Below, in pieces: positions 1 to 7,775 of a stretch of 40,909 nucleotides of DNA. The position numbers and the translations under genes are program-made. This DNA comes from Phycisphaerales bacterium (GTDB taxonomy: Bacteria > Planctomycetota > Phycisphaerae > Phycisphaerales > UBA1924). The notes beneath the pieces are model-generated. The model saw only the letters and a list, made by a program, of their open reading frames with translations. It ran no database searches and had not been told where the DNA came from. How positions within the stretch are numbered: the stretch's first letter is position 1; the number at the start of each line of letters is the position of its first letter. The stretch covers positions 1 through 40,909 of the forward strand of contig CANHCQ010000029.1 of assembly GCA_947459215.1 (NCBI GenBank), read 5' to 3'.

Positions 1-284
1 GGCTTGACGGAACGGTCCTGCTGGCCCGGGTTCTTCGACTCGCTGCTCATGCAACTCTCCTGCGTAGACGCACCCTCGGGCACGCGCCTCGGCCGCCCGT
101 CCCCTCCCGAGGCGGGCGCACCGAAGCCCACCGCCCCAATCGTCCTGAGGCGGCCACGGCTTCACTGCGGTCGGGCTTCGCGTGCAGATGGCACCGCGGG
201 CGTGCGGGCGGCGCCGGGCCTGATCGCGACAACGCCCGAGAACCGCCGCGATCATCGGCCTTGGAGCAGCGTGCGGCGTGCAAC

Positions 285-308
285 AAAAAACCCCTCCGAT
301 CGGAGGGG
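285..308 (-). terminator. Rho-independent terminator
   Basis: On the minus strand a perfect palindrome (CCCCTCCGATCGGAGGGG, 291-308) is followed directly by six T residues (285-290). It lies about 60 bases past the stop codon of the acidic minus-strand gene at 366-704, so it most likely ends that transcript. Confidence 0.8.
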
Positions 309-365
309 CTTGGGTGCATGGGGGATCGATTGGGGCCCGGCGCGGTTCCGGGCAGGGCACTGTGA

Positions 366-704
366 TTACAGGTCGTCCTCGTCGTCGTCCTCGTCGTCGT
401 CCTCGAAGCCGTCTTCGTCGAACTCCTCCTCGTCGTCTTCGAGGAAGTCCTCGTCATCGTCGAGGTCGGAGTCATCGTCGCCGGCGGCGTCTTCGTCCTC
501 GCCCGCGTCGTCGAACTCCTCTTCTTCGTCCTCGTCGTCATCGTCGTCATCGAACATGACAACACCGGGGGTGCCGGAGGTCTGCCAAGGCTGCTCAGCG
601 CGGCCGGGAACGGCTGGAACCCCGAACGGCTCGCGGCTGTCGTCGCGTTCCGTGCCACGCCGCTCGTTCGCTTCACGGGCGTATCTGCTCATCATCGCCA
701 CCAT
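366..704 (-). CDS. Small, extremely acidic hypothetical protein
   Basis: A 112-residue protein. Residues 1-49 are an ordinary mixed-charge stretch (SRYAREANERRG near the start). From residue 50 (MFDDDDDD) to the end it is almost entirely Asp and Glu, with a few Phe, Gly and Ala. No catalytic motif, signal peptide or membrane segment is visible. The tail resembles acidic disordered tails such as that of RNA polymerase delta subunit, but the folded delta domain is absent, so no function is assigned. The repeated GTC/CTC codons (read on plus) make long open frames on both strands; I chose minus because it has a purine-rich GAGAGGG upstream of the ATG at 704 and a strong terminator downstream. 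A shorter start at residue 50 is possible. Confidence 0.7.
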   Translation of the reverse strand: MVAMMSRYAREANERRGTERDDSREPFGVPAVPGRAEQPWQTSGTPGVVMFDDDDDDEDEEEEFDDAGEDEDAAGDDDSDLDDDEDFLEDDEEEFDEDGFEDDDEDDDEDDL

Positions 705-956
705 CGATCAAGCCCTCTCAATGTCTCGCGGCTCGTGCAACACGCCGCGATTGGTTTTGCTCGAACACACGAACCCGGCCGTTCGTCTGACTTCCGCACC
801 ACCCCACCGAGGAGGCGGTACAGTACTGCCTTTTCCGCCGCTGTCAATCGGTCATCGGGCACACGCCCTCTGAACCAATCTTCAACGCACGCCTTCCCGG
901 CGGCCGATCTTTCCCCCGCTCCCGCCCCGCGTCCACTGTCCGTTTTCGGGACTTGC

Positions 957-1463
957 ATGACCCAACCCGCCCCCACCCCCTCTCCCACCCCGGTCGCCAA
1001 CGGCTTCAACCCCCTCGCGGGTGTTTTTGCGATCGCGGTCCCGGGCCTCGGGCATGTCTTTCTGGGCCAGTTCCGCCGCGGAATGCTGGTCGCTCTCGGG
1101 GTTCTGGGACTGTTCTTCAGCGGGCTTCTTATCGGCGGAATCGACGCGGTGGACAAGGAAGAGGACACACTCTGGTTCTTTGGCCAGGCCCCCGTGGGCG
1201 TCGTCACCTTTGCCACCAACTACATCCACCAGACCAAATACAAGGGCATCGACCCCAACCTTCGCGGAGCCCCACGCCGCATGGCCGGGCCGGCCGAGTC
1301 CATCAACGCCAACGGCATGATCGTGCCCGGCGGGACGCCCGGGGCCCAGCGGTCGCTCTCCCGCGTGCACGATATGGGCATCCTCTTCACCGTCGTCGCC
1401 GGGCTGCTCAACGTGCTGGCCGCCATCGACGCGATGTTCCCGCCCCTCAACCGCAAGTCCTGA
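957..1463 (+). CDS. DUF6677-like small membrane protein
   Basis: 168 residues. After a Pro-rich N-terminus (TQPAPTPSPTPVANG) comes a segment rich in Gly and hydrophobics (LAGVFAIAVPGLGHVFLGQ, then RRGMLVALGVLGLFFSGLLIGG), which looks like a re-entrant or membrane hairpin. A central soluble part contains WFFGQAPVG and TNYIHQTKYKG, and a final helix (GILFTVVAGLLNVLAAIDA) crosses the membrane. The GLGHVFLGQFRRG pattern and the size fit the DUF6677 family of planctomycetes; this assignment is from memory of the family. The function is unknown. The frame is open upstream to 735, but the ATG at 957 begins where protein-like sequence begins. The next gene, another small membrane protein, starts 70 bases downstream, so the two probably form an operon. 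Confidence 0.75.
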   Translation: MTQPAPTPSPTPVANGFNPLAGVFAIAVPGLGHVFLGQFRRGMLVALGVLGLFFSGLLIGGIDAVDKEEDTLWFFGQAPVGVVTFATNYIHQTKYKGIDPNLRGAPRRMAGPAESINANGMIVPGGTPGAQRSLSRVHDMGILFTVVAGLLNVLAAIDAMFPPLNRKS

Positions 1464-1533
1464 ACACCACCGCGTCATCCGATCGATCCGAATTCCCCGG
1501 CCTCGGACGAACATCCCGAACCGAAAGCCTCTG

Positions 1534-1845
1534 ATGCACGGCCTCGCCCCCACCATCCTCGCCTACACGCCCTTCATCGATCCAATCTCGACCCTCTGGC
1601 CCGGGGCGTACTCGTCGCCGTGGTTCGTGAATGTCTACTGCCTCGCGTTGATCTCGGCGCTGACGGCGGTCGCGTACAAGGCGATCCGCGTGCCGGACCT
1701 CTCCGGCCCGCTGGCCCGCGCAATGACGTCGTTTGCCCGCCATGTCCTGATGATGGCGTTCCAGATCTTCTTAGGCGTGCTGGGCCTGGGCGTGCTGACG
1801 CACGTGCTCGTCTTCTACATCGTTCCGCACATCGCGCCGGCGTAA
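1534..1845 (+). CDS. Small hypothetical membrane protein
   Basis: 103 residues with two clear hydrophobic segments, roughly residues 31-48 (FVNVYCLALISALTAVAY) and 68-98 (HVLMMAFQIFLGVLGLGVLTH onward). Between them is a short basic linker (KAIRVPDLSGPLARAM). No enzymatic motif is visible. It follows the DUF6677-like gene on the same strand and converges on the histidine kinase gene with only 36 bases between the stops. I do not recognise the family. The pairing with the DUF6677-like gene suggests the two membrane proteins work together, but that is inference from position only. Confidence 0.7.
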   Translation: MHGLAPTILAYTPFIDPISTLWPGAYSSPWFVNVYCLALISALTAVAYKAIRVPDLSGPLARAMTSFARHVLMMAFQIFLGVLGLGVLTHVLVFYIVPHIAPA

Positions 1846-1881
1846 GCCGCTGGCCCCGGCGCAAGCCGCTAACCCAAACCC

Positions 1882-3594
1882 TCATCCCACCGCCGTCGCC
1901 CGCTTCAGCGCCCCGCGGAACTTCGCCTCCGCTTCGGTCTCCCGCAACCGATTGGTGTCCAAGGCCACCGGCACCATCAGGCTGAACATCGCGCCGCGCC
2001 CCAAGTCGCTCACCAGCTGCAGCTCGCCCTGCAGCACGCCCGCGAGCTCCTTGCAGATCGTCAGGCCCAGGCCCGTGCCCGCGTGCTCCTTGGTGTGCCC
2101 GCGGCTGAGCTGCGAGAACTTCTCGAAGATCTTGCCCTGATCCTCGATCGCGATGCCCGGCCCGTTGTCGATCACGCTGATCCGCACCCGATCCGAATCC
2201 GCCGAGGACTGCTCGCCCGGGCGACCCGCAACCAATCGCTCGGCCCGCAGCGTGACCACCGCCTTCGCCCCGCTCCCGCCCGCCTCCTCCGCCGTCGGGC
2301 TGAACTTCACCGCGTTGGACAGGAAGTTGAACACGATCTGCCGGAACTTCTTGGCATCGGTCTCGATCAGCGGCAGATCGCCGGCGATCTCGAGATTCAC
2401 CTTGATGCCCTTGGTCGAGGCCAGCGGGAAGATCAGACCCGCGAGCGCCTCGCAGGTGTCGTGCACGTTCACCTTTTCGATCCGCAGCTCGTACTTGCCC
2501 GCCTCGATCTTCGCCATCTCGAGCAGACCGTTGATCATCTCCAGCAGATCGCGGGCGGCGTTCAGGATGTTCTCCAGGAACCGCACCCGCTTGGCCAGGC
2601 GGGTCGAGTCGTCGCCCGCCGCCAGCTCGGTCCGGGCGATCTCCAGCAGCAAGTCCGCGAACCCGATGATCGAGTTCAGGGGCGTCCGCAGCTCATGGCT
2701 GACGTTGGCCAGGAAATCACCCTTCAGCTTCGCCGCTTCATAGAGCGCGCTGTTCGACGCCGTGATCTCGTCGAGCTTCAGGTTCATCGCGGAGTTGATG
2801 GCCCGCAGCTGCGCCTGCTGTCCTTCCAGATCGCCCAGCATGTGGTTGAACGTCTCGGCCAGCTCCTCAAACTCGTCGCCGGTGCTGATCTCCGAGCGGA
2901 TCTTCAGGTCGCCCTGACGCACGCTCTCTGCCGTCTCCTTCAGCGTGCGCACCGGGCCCAGGATCAGGTGGTGCGTGATCAGATAGAACACCAGCACCGC
3001 AAACGCCGAGACAAACAAGCCCGCGGAGAACAGATACGCGGTGTTGATGAGCAAGAGCCGCAGCGGCTCACCGGTCGTGCGATCCAGCAGCACGAGACCG
3101 ATCACCTGCTGCTGACCATCCACATCGGCCCGCACGGCCTTCGCGTAGCGGTACTCGCGCTTGGTGCCCTGCCACCGCGCCTGCTGGAAGTCCGACCGCT
3201 TCGGATCCTTCTGAAGCGACTCGAGCGCGCGGGCGACGAAGCGGTCTTTCTCCGCGAACTTCTGCGCGTCCTCCAGCCCGATGCGCGTCGCCGGGACGCC
3301 CGCGTACCCCTCGGTGCCCGGCTTGGGGTCGGCGTCGCCGAAGACATACCGCTCCGGCTGCGGCGGGCGCGACGAGATCACGTTCGTCCCGCCCAGCGCG
3401 ATGATCGCCGCCTTGATCTGCCGCTCCGCCTGCTCCCAGTGATCCACCATCTGCCGCGAGTTGTCGAGCTGGCCCTCATCGACCAGCGAGTTCATGCGGA
3501 AGAACGGGAACATCAACGCCGCAACCACGATCGCGGCCACGGCTCCGCCGAACAGCAACAGACACTTGTTGGCGAGCGAGATTCCTCGGAACAC
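1882..3594 (-). CDS. Membrane sensor histidine kinase (HAMP, HisKA, HATPase_c)
   Basis: 570 residues. Residues 10-32 form the first membrane helix. Residues 33-180 are a periplasmic sensor region resembling the DUF3365/Tll0287-like fold (EYRYAKAVRADVDGQQQVIG near 147-166). The second helix is about 183-206, followed by HAMP (210-262) and a short coiled linker. The HisKA phospho-acceptor is His300 in FLANVSHELRTPLNSIIGF. The ATPase domain shows the N box (NAVKFSP), G1 (VIDNGPGIA), F box (FEKFSQL) and G2 (GTGLGLTICKEL), so all residues needed for autophosphorylation are present. No response regulator is adjacent, making it an orphan kinase. Its start is divergent from tadA, with 78 bases between. 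The ligand cannot be read from the sequence. Confidence 0.92.
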   Translation of the reverse strand: MFRGISLANKCLLLFGGAVAAIVVAALMFPFFRMNSLVDEGQLDNSRQMVDHWEQAERQIKAAIIALGGTNVISSRPPQPERYVFGDADPKPGTEGYAGVPATRIGLEDAQKFAEKDRFVARALESLQKDPKRSDFQQARWQGTKREYRYAKAVRADVDGQQQVIGLVLLDRTTGEPLRLLLINTAYLFSAGLFVSAFAVLVFYLITHHLILGPVRTLKETAESVRQGDLKIRSEISTGDEFEELAETFNHMLGDLEGQQAQLRAINSAMNLKLDEITASNSALYEAAKLKGDFLANVSHELRTPLNSIIGFADLLLEIARTELAAGDDSTRLAKRVRFLENILNAARDLLEMINGLLEMAKIEAGKYELRIEKVNVHDTCEALAGLIFPLASTKGIKVNLEIAGDLPLIETDAKKFRQIVFNFLSNAVKFSPTAEEAGGSGAKAVVTLRAERLVAGRPGEQSSADSDRVRISVIDNGPGIAIEDQGKIFEKFSQLSRGHTKEHAGTGLGLTICKELAGVLQGELQLVSDLGRGAMFSLMVPVALDTNRLRETEAEAKFRGALKRATAVG

Positions 3595-3672
3595 GGAGCA
3601 AGTCTATTTGCACCGCGGCGGCCGCGCCTCGAGTCTCCAAAGGCGAGCAGGCACGCCGCAATACCCTTCTCC

Positions 3673-4182
3673 GTGCCCGACGCCGACCTCCACCCCGATC
3701 CCAACCCCGACCTCCACCCCGATCTCTACTGGATGGACCACGCTCTCGACCTCGCCCGCCAGGCCGCGGCACTCGGCGAGGTGCCCGTCGGCGCCGCCCT
3801 CGTGCTCGATGCCGGAACCCCAACCCCGCGGCTCATCGGCGAAGGCTTCAACCGCCGCGAGATCGACAAGTCGCCCTCCGCCCACGCCGAGTTCCTCGCC
3901 ATCCAGCGCGCCTGTGAAGCCATCGGCGACTGGCGCCTCGAACGCACCACGCTCTACGTCACCCTCGAACCCTGCGCCATGTGCGCCGGCCTCATCGTCA
4001 ACGCCCGCGTCCCCCGCGTCGTCTTCGCCACCACCGACCCCAAGGGCGGCTGCGCCGGCACCCTCTACAACCTCCTCGCCGACCCACGCCTCAACCACCG
4101 CGCCGAGATCGTTTCCGGCGTCCGCCGCGACGAGAGTGCGGCACTGCTGACAAACTTCTTCCGCGCGCTACGAGCCCAGTGA
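3673..4182 (+). CDS. tadA: tRNA-specific adenosine deaminase TadA
   Basis: TadA deaminates adenosine-34 to inosine in the tRNA-Arg(ACG) anticodon. The protein shows the zinc and catalytic motif of the family, HAE (in PSAHAEFLAIQ) and PCAMCAG, plus the typical YWMDHALDLA start, GEVPVGA, LYVTLEPCAMCAG, KGGCAGTLYNLL and NHRAEIVSGV. I place the start at GTG 3673 because TadA normally has YWM about 10-15 residues into the protein; the ATG at 3733 would remove the Tyr-Trp pair. With GTG the protein has 169 residues, the usual TadA length. The first 20 residues come from a tandem repeat of CCGACCTCCACCCCGAT (3681-3725), giving a Pro/Asp-rich lead (DLHPDPNPDLHPD). An alternative is that translation starts at the ATG and the repeat is untranslated. 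Confidence 0.93.
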   Translation: MPDADLHPDPNPDLHPDLYWMDHALDLARQAAALGEVPVGAALVLDAGTPTPRLIGEGFNRREIDKSPSAHAEFLAIQRACEAIGDWRLERTTLYVTLEPCAMCAGLIVNARVPRVVFATTDPKGGCAGTLYNLLADPRLNHRAEIVSGVRRDESAALLTNFFRALRAQ

Positions 4183-4191
4183 CGCGCCTCC

Positions 4192-4282
4192 TCTCCCCGC
4201 CTGCGGGGAGAGGACGATTTGAGGCAACGCCTCAAATCAGGTGAGGGGATTGCGGACACCTGCACACCGCCAACATCCGGTC
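4192..4282 (-). repeat. Dispersed hairpin repeat, inverted part-copy
   Basis: The bases 4193-4249 match the reverse complement of the right half of the repeats at 40.3 and 40.8 kb: CCTCTCCCCGC-x-TGCGGGGAGAGG hairpin, GACGA, a second hairpin (TTTGAGGCAACGCCTCAAA here, CTTGATGCAAAGCATCAAG there), then TCAGGTGAGGGG. The match continues weakly through TGCGG..ACCTG to ACATCCG. The second hairpin has compensating changes on both arms, which argues that the folded form matters. It lies 10 bases after the tadA stop and could act as a transcription end. Confidence 0.75.
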
Positions 4283-4333
4283 GCTCCGAACCCCTGCCCG
4301 CCTCGTGGGACGAGGAGTCGCTTGCTCACTTCT

Positions 4334-4451
4334 TTCCCACGGCCACCGCATCGCCACGCCCGCGGCCTCGCCGATCGCGTACTCCGTGTGGTGCATCCGC
4401 GAACATCCACTCACAACGTGCGTCACGCCGATCCCTTGCGCGCCGCGATGA
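4334..4451 (-). pseudogene. Decayed 3' fragment of an FAD-dependent oxidoreductase gene
   Basis: Read on minus this encodes GIGVTHVVSGCSRMHHTEYA, then IGEAAGV, then AMRWPWE. That is the C-terminus of the intact oxidoreductase at 5825-7552 (GIGVTHVANGCSRMHHTEYA, IGEAAGV, AMRWPWE), but about 34 residues between the two GV pairs are missing in frame. Nucleotide identity continues a little past 4435, with a one-base deletion that breaks the frame. No FAD-binding N-terminus is found upstream. It is therefore a remnant of a second copy, lying about 1.4 kb from the intact gene in the same orientation with a PEP-CTERM gene between. Confidence 0.8.
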
Positions 4452-4697
4452 GTGTGTGACGTTGCCGATGTCGTTCTACCACGACACCGCTCGATATCTC
4501 TGATCCCGAGTATCGAAATCACAACTGGAACCGTCCTGAGACACGGATGCAAATCGGACACATCGCGCCGCCGCGCCGGACCCAGCGGTTTTCATGCCCC
4601 GTTCATAGCCGGTTCGTACGACCGCGCACCATGTGCGGCAGAGAGCTGCAAAACTCGTGGTCGCGACGCCGACTTTGCTCGGAATCTCTGCAGAGCG
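4452..4697. other. Intergenic stretch, no gene seen
   Basis: Between the oxidoreductase fragment and the putative promoter at 4698 I see no reading frame with protein-like composition and no strong hairpin. It probably continues the degraded DNA of the remnant. Confidence 0.4.
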
Positions 4698-4706
4698 TGG
4701 TATATT
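4675..4706 (+). promoter_or_regulatory. Candidate extended -10 promoter
   Basis: TGGTATATT at 4698-4706 fits an extended -10 element (TG, one base, TATAAT-like). TTGCTC at 4675-4680 could be a -35 but the spacing (20) is too long, so the extended -10 would carry recognition. It would give a leader of roughly 260 bases ahead of the PEP-CTERM gene at 4972, covering the small ORF at 4841. Confidence 0.35.
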
Positions 4707-4840
4707 CAAATAGTGAGCGATGCCGTGAGGTGAGTTGAGCTCGCTGAGACCACACGCGGCGCGGCCGAAATGAACCGCCGCACCGCCCGAGCTCGATTCC
4801 GCCCCCGACCGCATCCCACGCTGAACGTAAGGAGCAATCC

Positions 4841-4975
4841 ATGCGTTGCCGGCCGGCGAAAGCCGGGACCGAAATGCCGGGTGACGGCGCCTGCACGGTG
4901 CACACGCAAGCCACCGGCAACCGAGGCGCGATCGATCCGTTGTGCGACGCGCCCAGATCTGGAGGCACATTATGA
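4841..4975 (+). CDS. Possible 44-residue leader ORF
   Basis: An ATG preceded by a strong ribosome binding site (AAGGAG, 8 bases upstream) opens a 44-residue frame (MRCRPAKAGTEMPGDGACTV near the start). Its TGA stop at 4973-4975 overlaps the ATG of the next gene at 4972 as ATGA, the usual arrangement for translational coupling. The peptide has four Cys and no membrane or signal segment, and I recognise no family. It may be a leader peptide controlling the PEP-CTERM gene, or a chance frame; the next gene also has its own GGAGG site inside this frame, which weakens a strict coupling model. Confidence 0.35.
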   Translation: MRCRPAKAGTEMPGDGACTVHTQATGNRGAIDPLCDAPRSGGTL

Positions 4976-5706
4976 ACACTCGCATCGCAATCCTTCGCGC
5001 CGGCGCGGCGGCCATCGTGCTCGGCGCAATGTCTTCGTCCGCGCTCGCCGCTCCGACCTGGCGCTGGCAGCCGCACTTCGACTGGCGCATCCCCTTCCTC
5101 TGGTGGTGGTCGATCGATACGACCGTGACATGGACCGACGCCTACGGGCTTGCCATGCCCAATCCCACCAAGCACACGCTGCCGTTCTGCACACGCCAGT
5201 CGATCACGCCACCCGATGGTGCCGAGGACCTCGATCACTACACCCGCTTCCGCTTCATCAACGAGCAGTACTGCGATTCAGAGGGCAGGATCGAGGCCCC
5301 ACGACGCAGCCGCGGCGCCTGGATGTCCGACATGACCGGCTTCTACGCCATGATCCGGCAAGACGGGCTCAGCGAGTTTGACTTCCGCTCCGGCTTTGTC
5401 AGCGAGACCGTGGACCACATCTATTGGAGCGTCGATCTGTTCGCCCACTACGCCGGCCGAGCGGGCGCCCCGAACTTCGCACCCGGCACACAGTTCAACG
5501 TGGTGGACGGCCTGTGCGACGCTCTTCCCGGCTACCTCTTTTCGAACAGCCCGATCGTCTTCAGCACGGAAACCGGCCTCGCAATGCAGGGTGCCGGCTT
5601 CACGGGAACACTCACCTCGGCGATGGATGAAGGCATCTGCCCGACCCCGGGACCATGGGCCCTCGTCGGACTCGCCACCGCCATCGTCGCACGCCGTCGC
5701 CGCTAG
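4972..5706 (+). CDS. Exported protein with PEP-CTERM-like sorting tail
   Basis: 244 residues. The N-terminal signal peptide (MNTRIAILRAGAAAIVLGAM, cleavage probably after SALA) is followed by a Trp- and Tyr-rich mature domain (WRWQPHFDWRIPFLWWWSID) that I cannot assign. The C-terminus PTPGPWALVGLATAIVARRRR has the proline-glycine motif, hydrophobic helix and Arg cluster of a PEP-CTERM signal, which in known systems is recognised by an exosortase that links or releases the protein at the cell surface. No exosortase gene is in the window. GGAGG lies 7 bases before the ATG. Upstream are a candidate promoter and a possible leader ORF. Location at the envelope is well supported; the molecular role is unknown. 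Confidence 0.8.
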   Translation: MNTRIAILRAGAAAIVLGAMSSSALAAPTWRWQPHFDWRIPFLWWWSIDTTVTWTDAYGLAMPNPTKHTLPFCTRQSITPPDGAEDLDHYTRFRFINEQYCDSEGRIEAPRRSRGAWMSDMTGFYAMIRQDGLSEFDFRSGFVSETVDHIYWSVDLFAHYAGRAGAPNFAPGTQFNVVDGLCDALPGYLFSNSPIVFSTETGLAMQGAGFTGTLTSAMDEGICPTPGPWALVGLATAIVARRRR

Positions 5707-5824
5707 CGCCGGCAGATCCCGCCGGTCGCGACGGGATCACACACATCGATGAATGCGCCACCGACCTGGCCCCCGCCCAACCGCGGCACCGCCAGGTCGG
5801 TGCTTTCGCAGTCTGGTCTCTGCT

Positions 5825-7552
5825 TCACGTCTCCCAAGGCCAGCGCATCGCCACCCCCCGCGCCGCCAACCGCTCCTGCAACCCCTTCACCCGCTCCACG
5901 CTCGCATGCACCGCCGCCGGTGCGAGGTTCTTCTCTACACACTCTGCCGCCAACACCCCCGCCGCCTCGCCGATCGCGTACTCCGTGTGATGCATCCGCG
6001 AACATCCGTTCGCGACGTGCGTCACGCCGATGCCCTTGCCCGCCGCGATCAGGTTCTCCACCCGCACCGGCACCAGCGAGCCCAGCGAGATCCGATACGG
6101 CGACGCCGGCACGTACACCGAGTTCCGCCCGCTGCACGACGGGTGCAAATCCAGCGTGTAATGCCCGATCGCGATCGAGTCGCTGAACGCCTCACCCATC
6201 CCCAGCCGCCCCGTCTTCTCGTTCATGCCCGGCGGCACAAAGTCCATGTTCGGCTTGCCGTCGCGGCGCCGCTGCTCCGTCCCTAGGTGCGCCTCGCTCA
6301 GCATCGTGCGCGCCAGCAGCCGCCGCGGCTCGCGGATGTACGCCGCCTTCGCGAACCCATCACTCGTGCCCAATTCATCGCCACGCAGCTTCAAGCCCGG
6401 AAAGCCCACACCTTCCTGCATCCCCACGCCCGACGGCCGCGGAGCCTCGGTCTGCATCCAGTAAAAGAGGCACAAACTCTGCTCCCGCGCCTCGCGCAGC
6501 GCCAGCGCGCGATCCGCCGCCGACACGCCCAAGAGCGGCCGCTGCCAGTAATCCATCTGCACCCAGTTCACCAGGCATACGTCGGGATGGTCAACTGCTT
6601 GTTGTTCGAGGTAGATCGCGCGATCCACGATCCGGCGATACCGCCACATCTCCCACTCGCCATTCCGCGGCTCATGCGGCCAGGGCACAAACGGAAACGT
6701 GTGCTTCCCCGCCTCATTGTGGCTCGCCACCGTCCATGACAGCAGCGTCCCCGGCCACGCCGCGCCCGCCAATCCCGGCTCGCGGCAGATCGTCGGCACA
6801 TACGACCGCCACCACTCGTACCCCGCGGGCTTGGTGATGGTGTGATCCTCGCCCGGCCGATGCTCGAGCGCAAAACACCAACTGATGCCCTGCTGGTCGC
6901 GCCAGTCCGCGCGATCCGTCCGCCCGTGCATCTCGCCGAAGTCGTTCTGGTGTTCAGCGCCGATGAGGTGCTCAACGCCGCCGAGGTCGTACAGGTCCCC
7001 AGTCTCCGTCGCGTCGAGCACGATCGTGGCGCGGACAACCACCGCGCTGCCCGCGTTGTGCGTGCCCCCCGTCGCGCGCAGATGCACGGCATCGATCCGA
7101 TCCCCGCTCATCTCAACCTTCACCGGCTCGTGCTCGAGCAGCAGTGTCAGCCGCCCCGACTCCACATGCGGCCTCAGCTTCTCCATCATCACCGCATGCC
7201 ACACCCGCGGCTCGGCACACAAGTGGCTCACCCACCCGTTGCCCGGGTTCAGCCGCTCATGGGCCGCGGCCGCTGGAGTCAGCGTGCGGTTGGCGCGATA
7301 CCACTCCCGCACCGCACGCCGCAGCTCGATGTAGCTGCGATTGCCGATGGCGTCTCCACCTTGGGCCTCGATCCACCGATGCTCATCCGGCGGCACGGCC
7401 TGGCTCGTGAACTGCCCGCCGATCCAGTCCGTCGGCTCGGTCATGACCACACTGCGACCGGCCTCGCACGCCGCCACCGCGGCGGCAAACCCACCCGCCC
7501 CGCCGCCGATGATCGCGATATCCGCCGAGAGCTCACGCATGCCGCCGAGCAT
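5825..7552 (-). CDS. FAD-dependent oxidoreductase (FAD_oxidored family)
   Basis: 575 residues. An N-terminal Rossmann motif for FAD is at about 10-27 (IAIIGGGAGGFAAAVAA), followed by EAGRSVVMTEPTDWIGGQ, the usual ribose and isoalloxazine contact region. A second FAD contact near the C-terminus (VENLIAAGKGIGVTHVANG, then SRMHHTEYAIGEAAGVLAA) closes the domain, as in the FAD_oxidored family that includes xanthan-lyase-associated and other carbohydrate-related oxidases. There is no signal peptide, so it is probably cytoplasmic. The substrate is not readable from sequence. The start could be ATG 7552 or 7540 (MRELSAD). It stands alone between two surface-protein genes. A decayed copy of its 3' end lies at 4334-4451, showing that this locus was duplicated. 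Confidence 0.85.
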   Translation of the reverse strand: MLGGMRELSADIAIIGGGAGGFAAAVAACEAGRSVVMTEPTDWIGGQFTSQAVPPDEHRWIEAQGGDAIGNRSYIELRRAVREWYRANRTLTPAAAAHERLNPGNGWVSHLCAEPRVWHAVMMEKLRPHVESGRLTLLLEHEPVKVEMSGDRIDAVHLRATGGTHNAGSAVVVRATIVLDATETGDLYDLGGVEHLIGAEHQNDFGEMHGRTDRADWRDQQGISWCFALEHRPGEDHTITKPAGYEWWRSYVPTICREPGLAGAAWPGTLLSWTVASHNEAGKHTFPFVPWPHEPRNGEWEMWRYRRIVDRAIYLEQQAVDHPDVCLVNWVQMDYWQRPLLGVSAADRALALREAREQSLCLFYWMQTEAPRPSGVGMQEGVGFPGLKLRGDELGTSDGFAKAAYIREPRRLLARTMLSEAHLGTEQRRRDGKPNMDFVPPGMNEKTGRLGMGEAFSDSIAIGHYTLDLHPSCSGRNSVYVPASPYRISLGSLVPVRVENLIAAGKGIGVTHVANGCSRMHHTEYAIGEAAGVLAAECVEKNLAPAAVHASVERVKGLQERLAARGVAMRWPWET

Positions 7553-7775
7553 AGCGGCACATCCGCAGAAAGACCCAATGTTCGGTCTTTGTCCGAGCGC
7601 CCGGTCACCCCCGTCGCTCCCGCTCCGGGCTCATGAAGAGTTCCCCAGTTCCAACGCCGAGTGCGCCCGGTGCCGCAAGCCCGCTCGCCCCGCACGACAT
7701 CTGCTGCGGTTTGCTCCTGCGTCGACACCCCGGTCTTGGTGGGTCGGCCGCGGACCACAGAGGAAGGGATTGTTC

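Noticed and set aside
2083..3672. Long plus-strand frame (from 2083) running into tadA
   Set aside because: It lies antisense to the histidine kinase and its sequence (runs of Arg, Leu, His, Gln) is the shadow of high-G+C codon use; only the part from 3673 is protein-like.
4855..4965. Cyclic-di-GMP (GEMM) riboswitch in the PEP-CTERM leader
   Set aside because: CACGCAAGCCACCGGC resembles the 3' half of GEMM, but the 5' half (AGGGCAAACC-like) and the two paired helices are not found.
7575..7600. AAAGAC...GTCTTT stem-loop upstream of the dockerin-tailed gene
   Set aside because: Only six base pairs, no T run, and no gene end on the correct side; probably chance.
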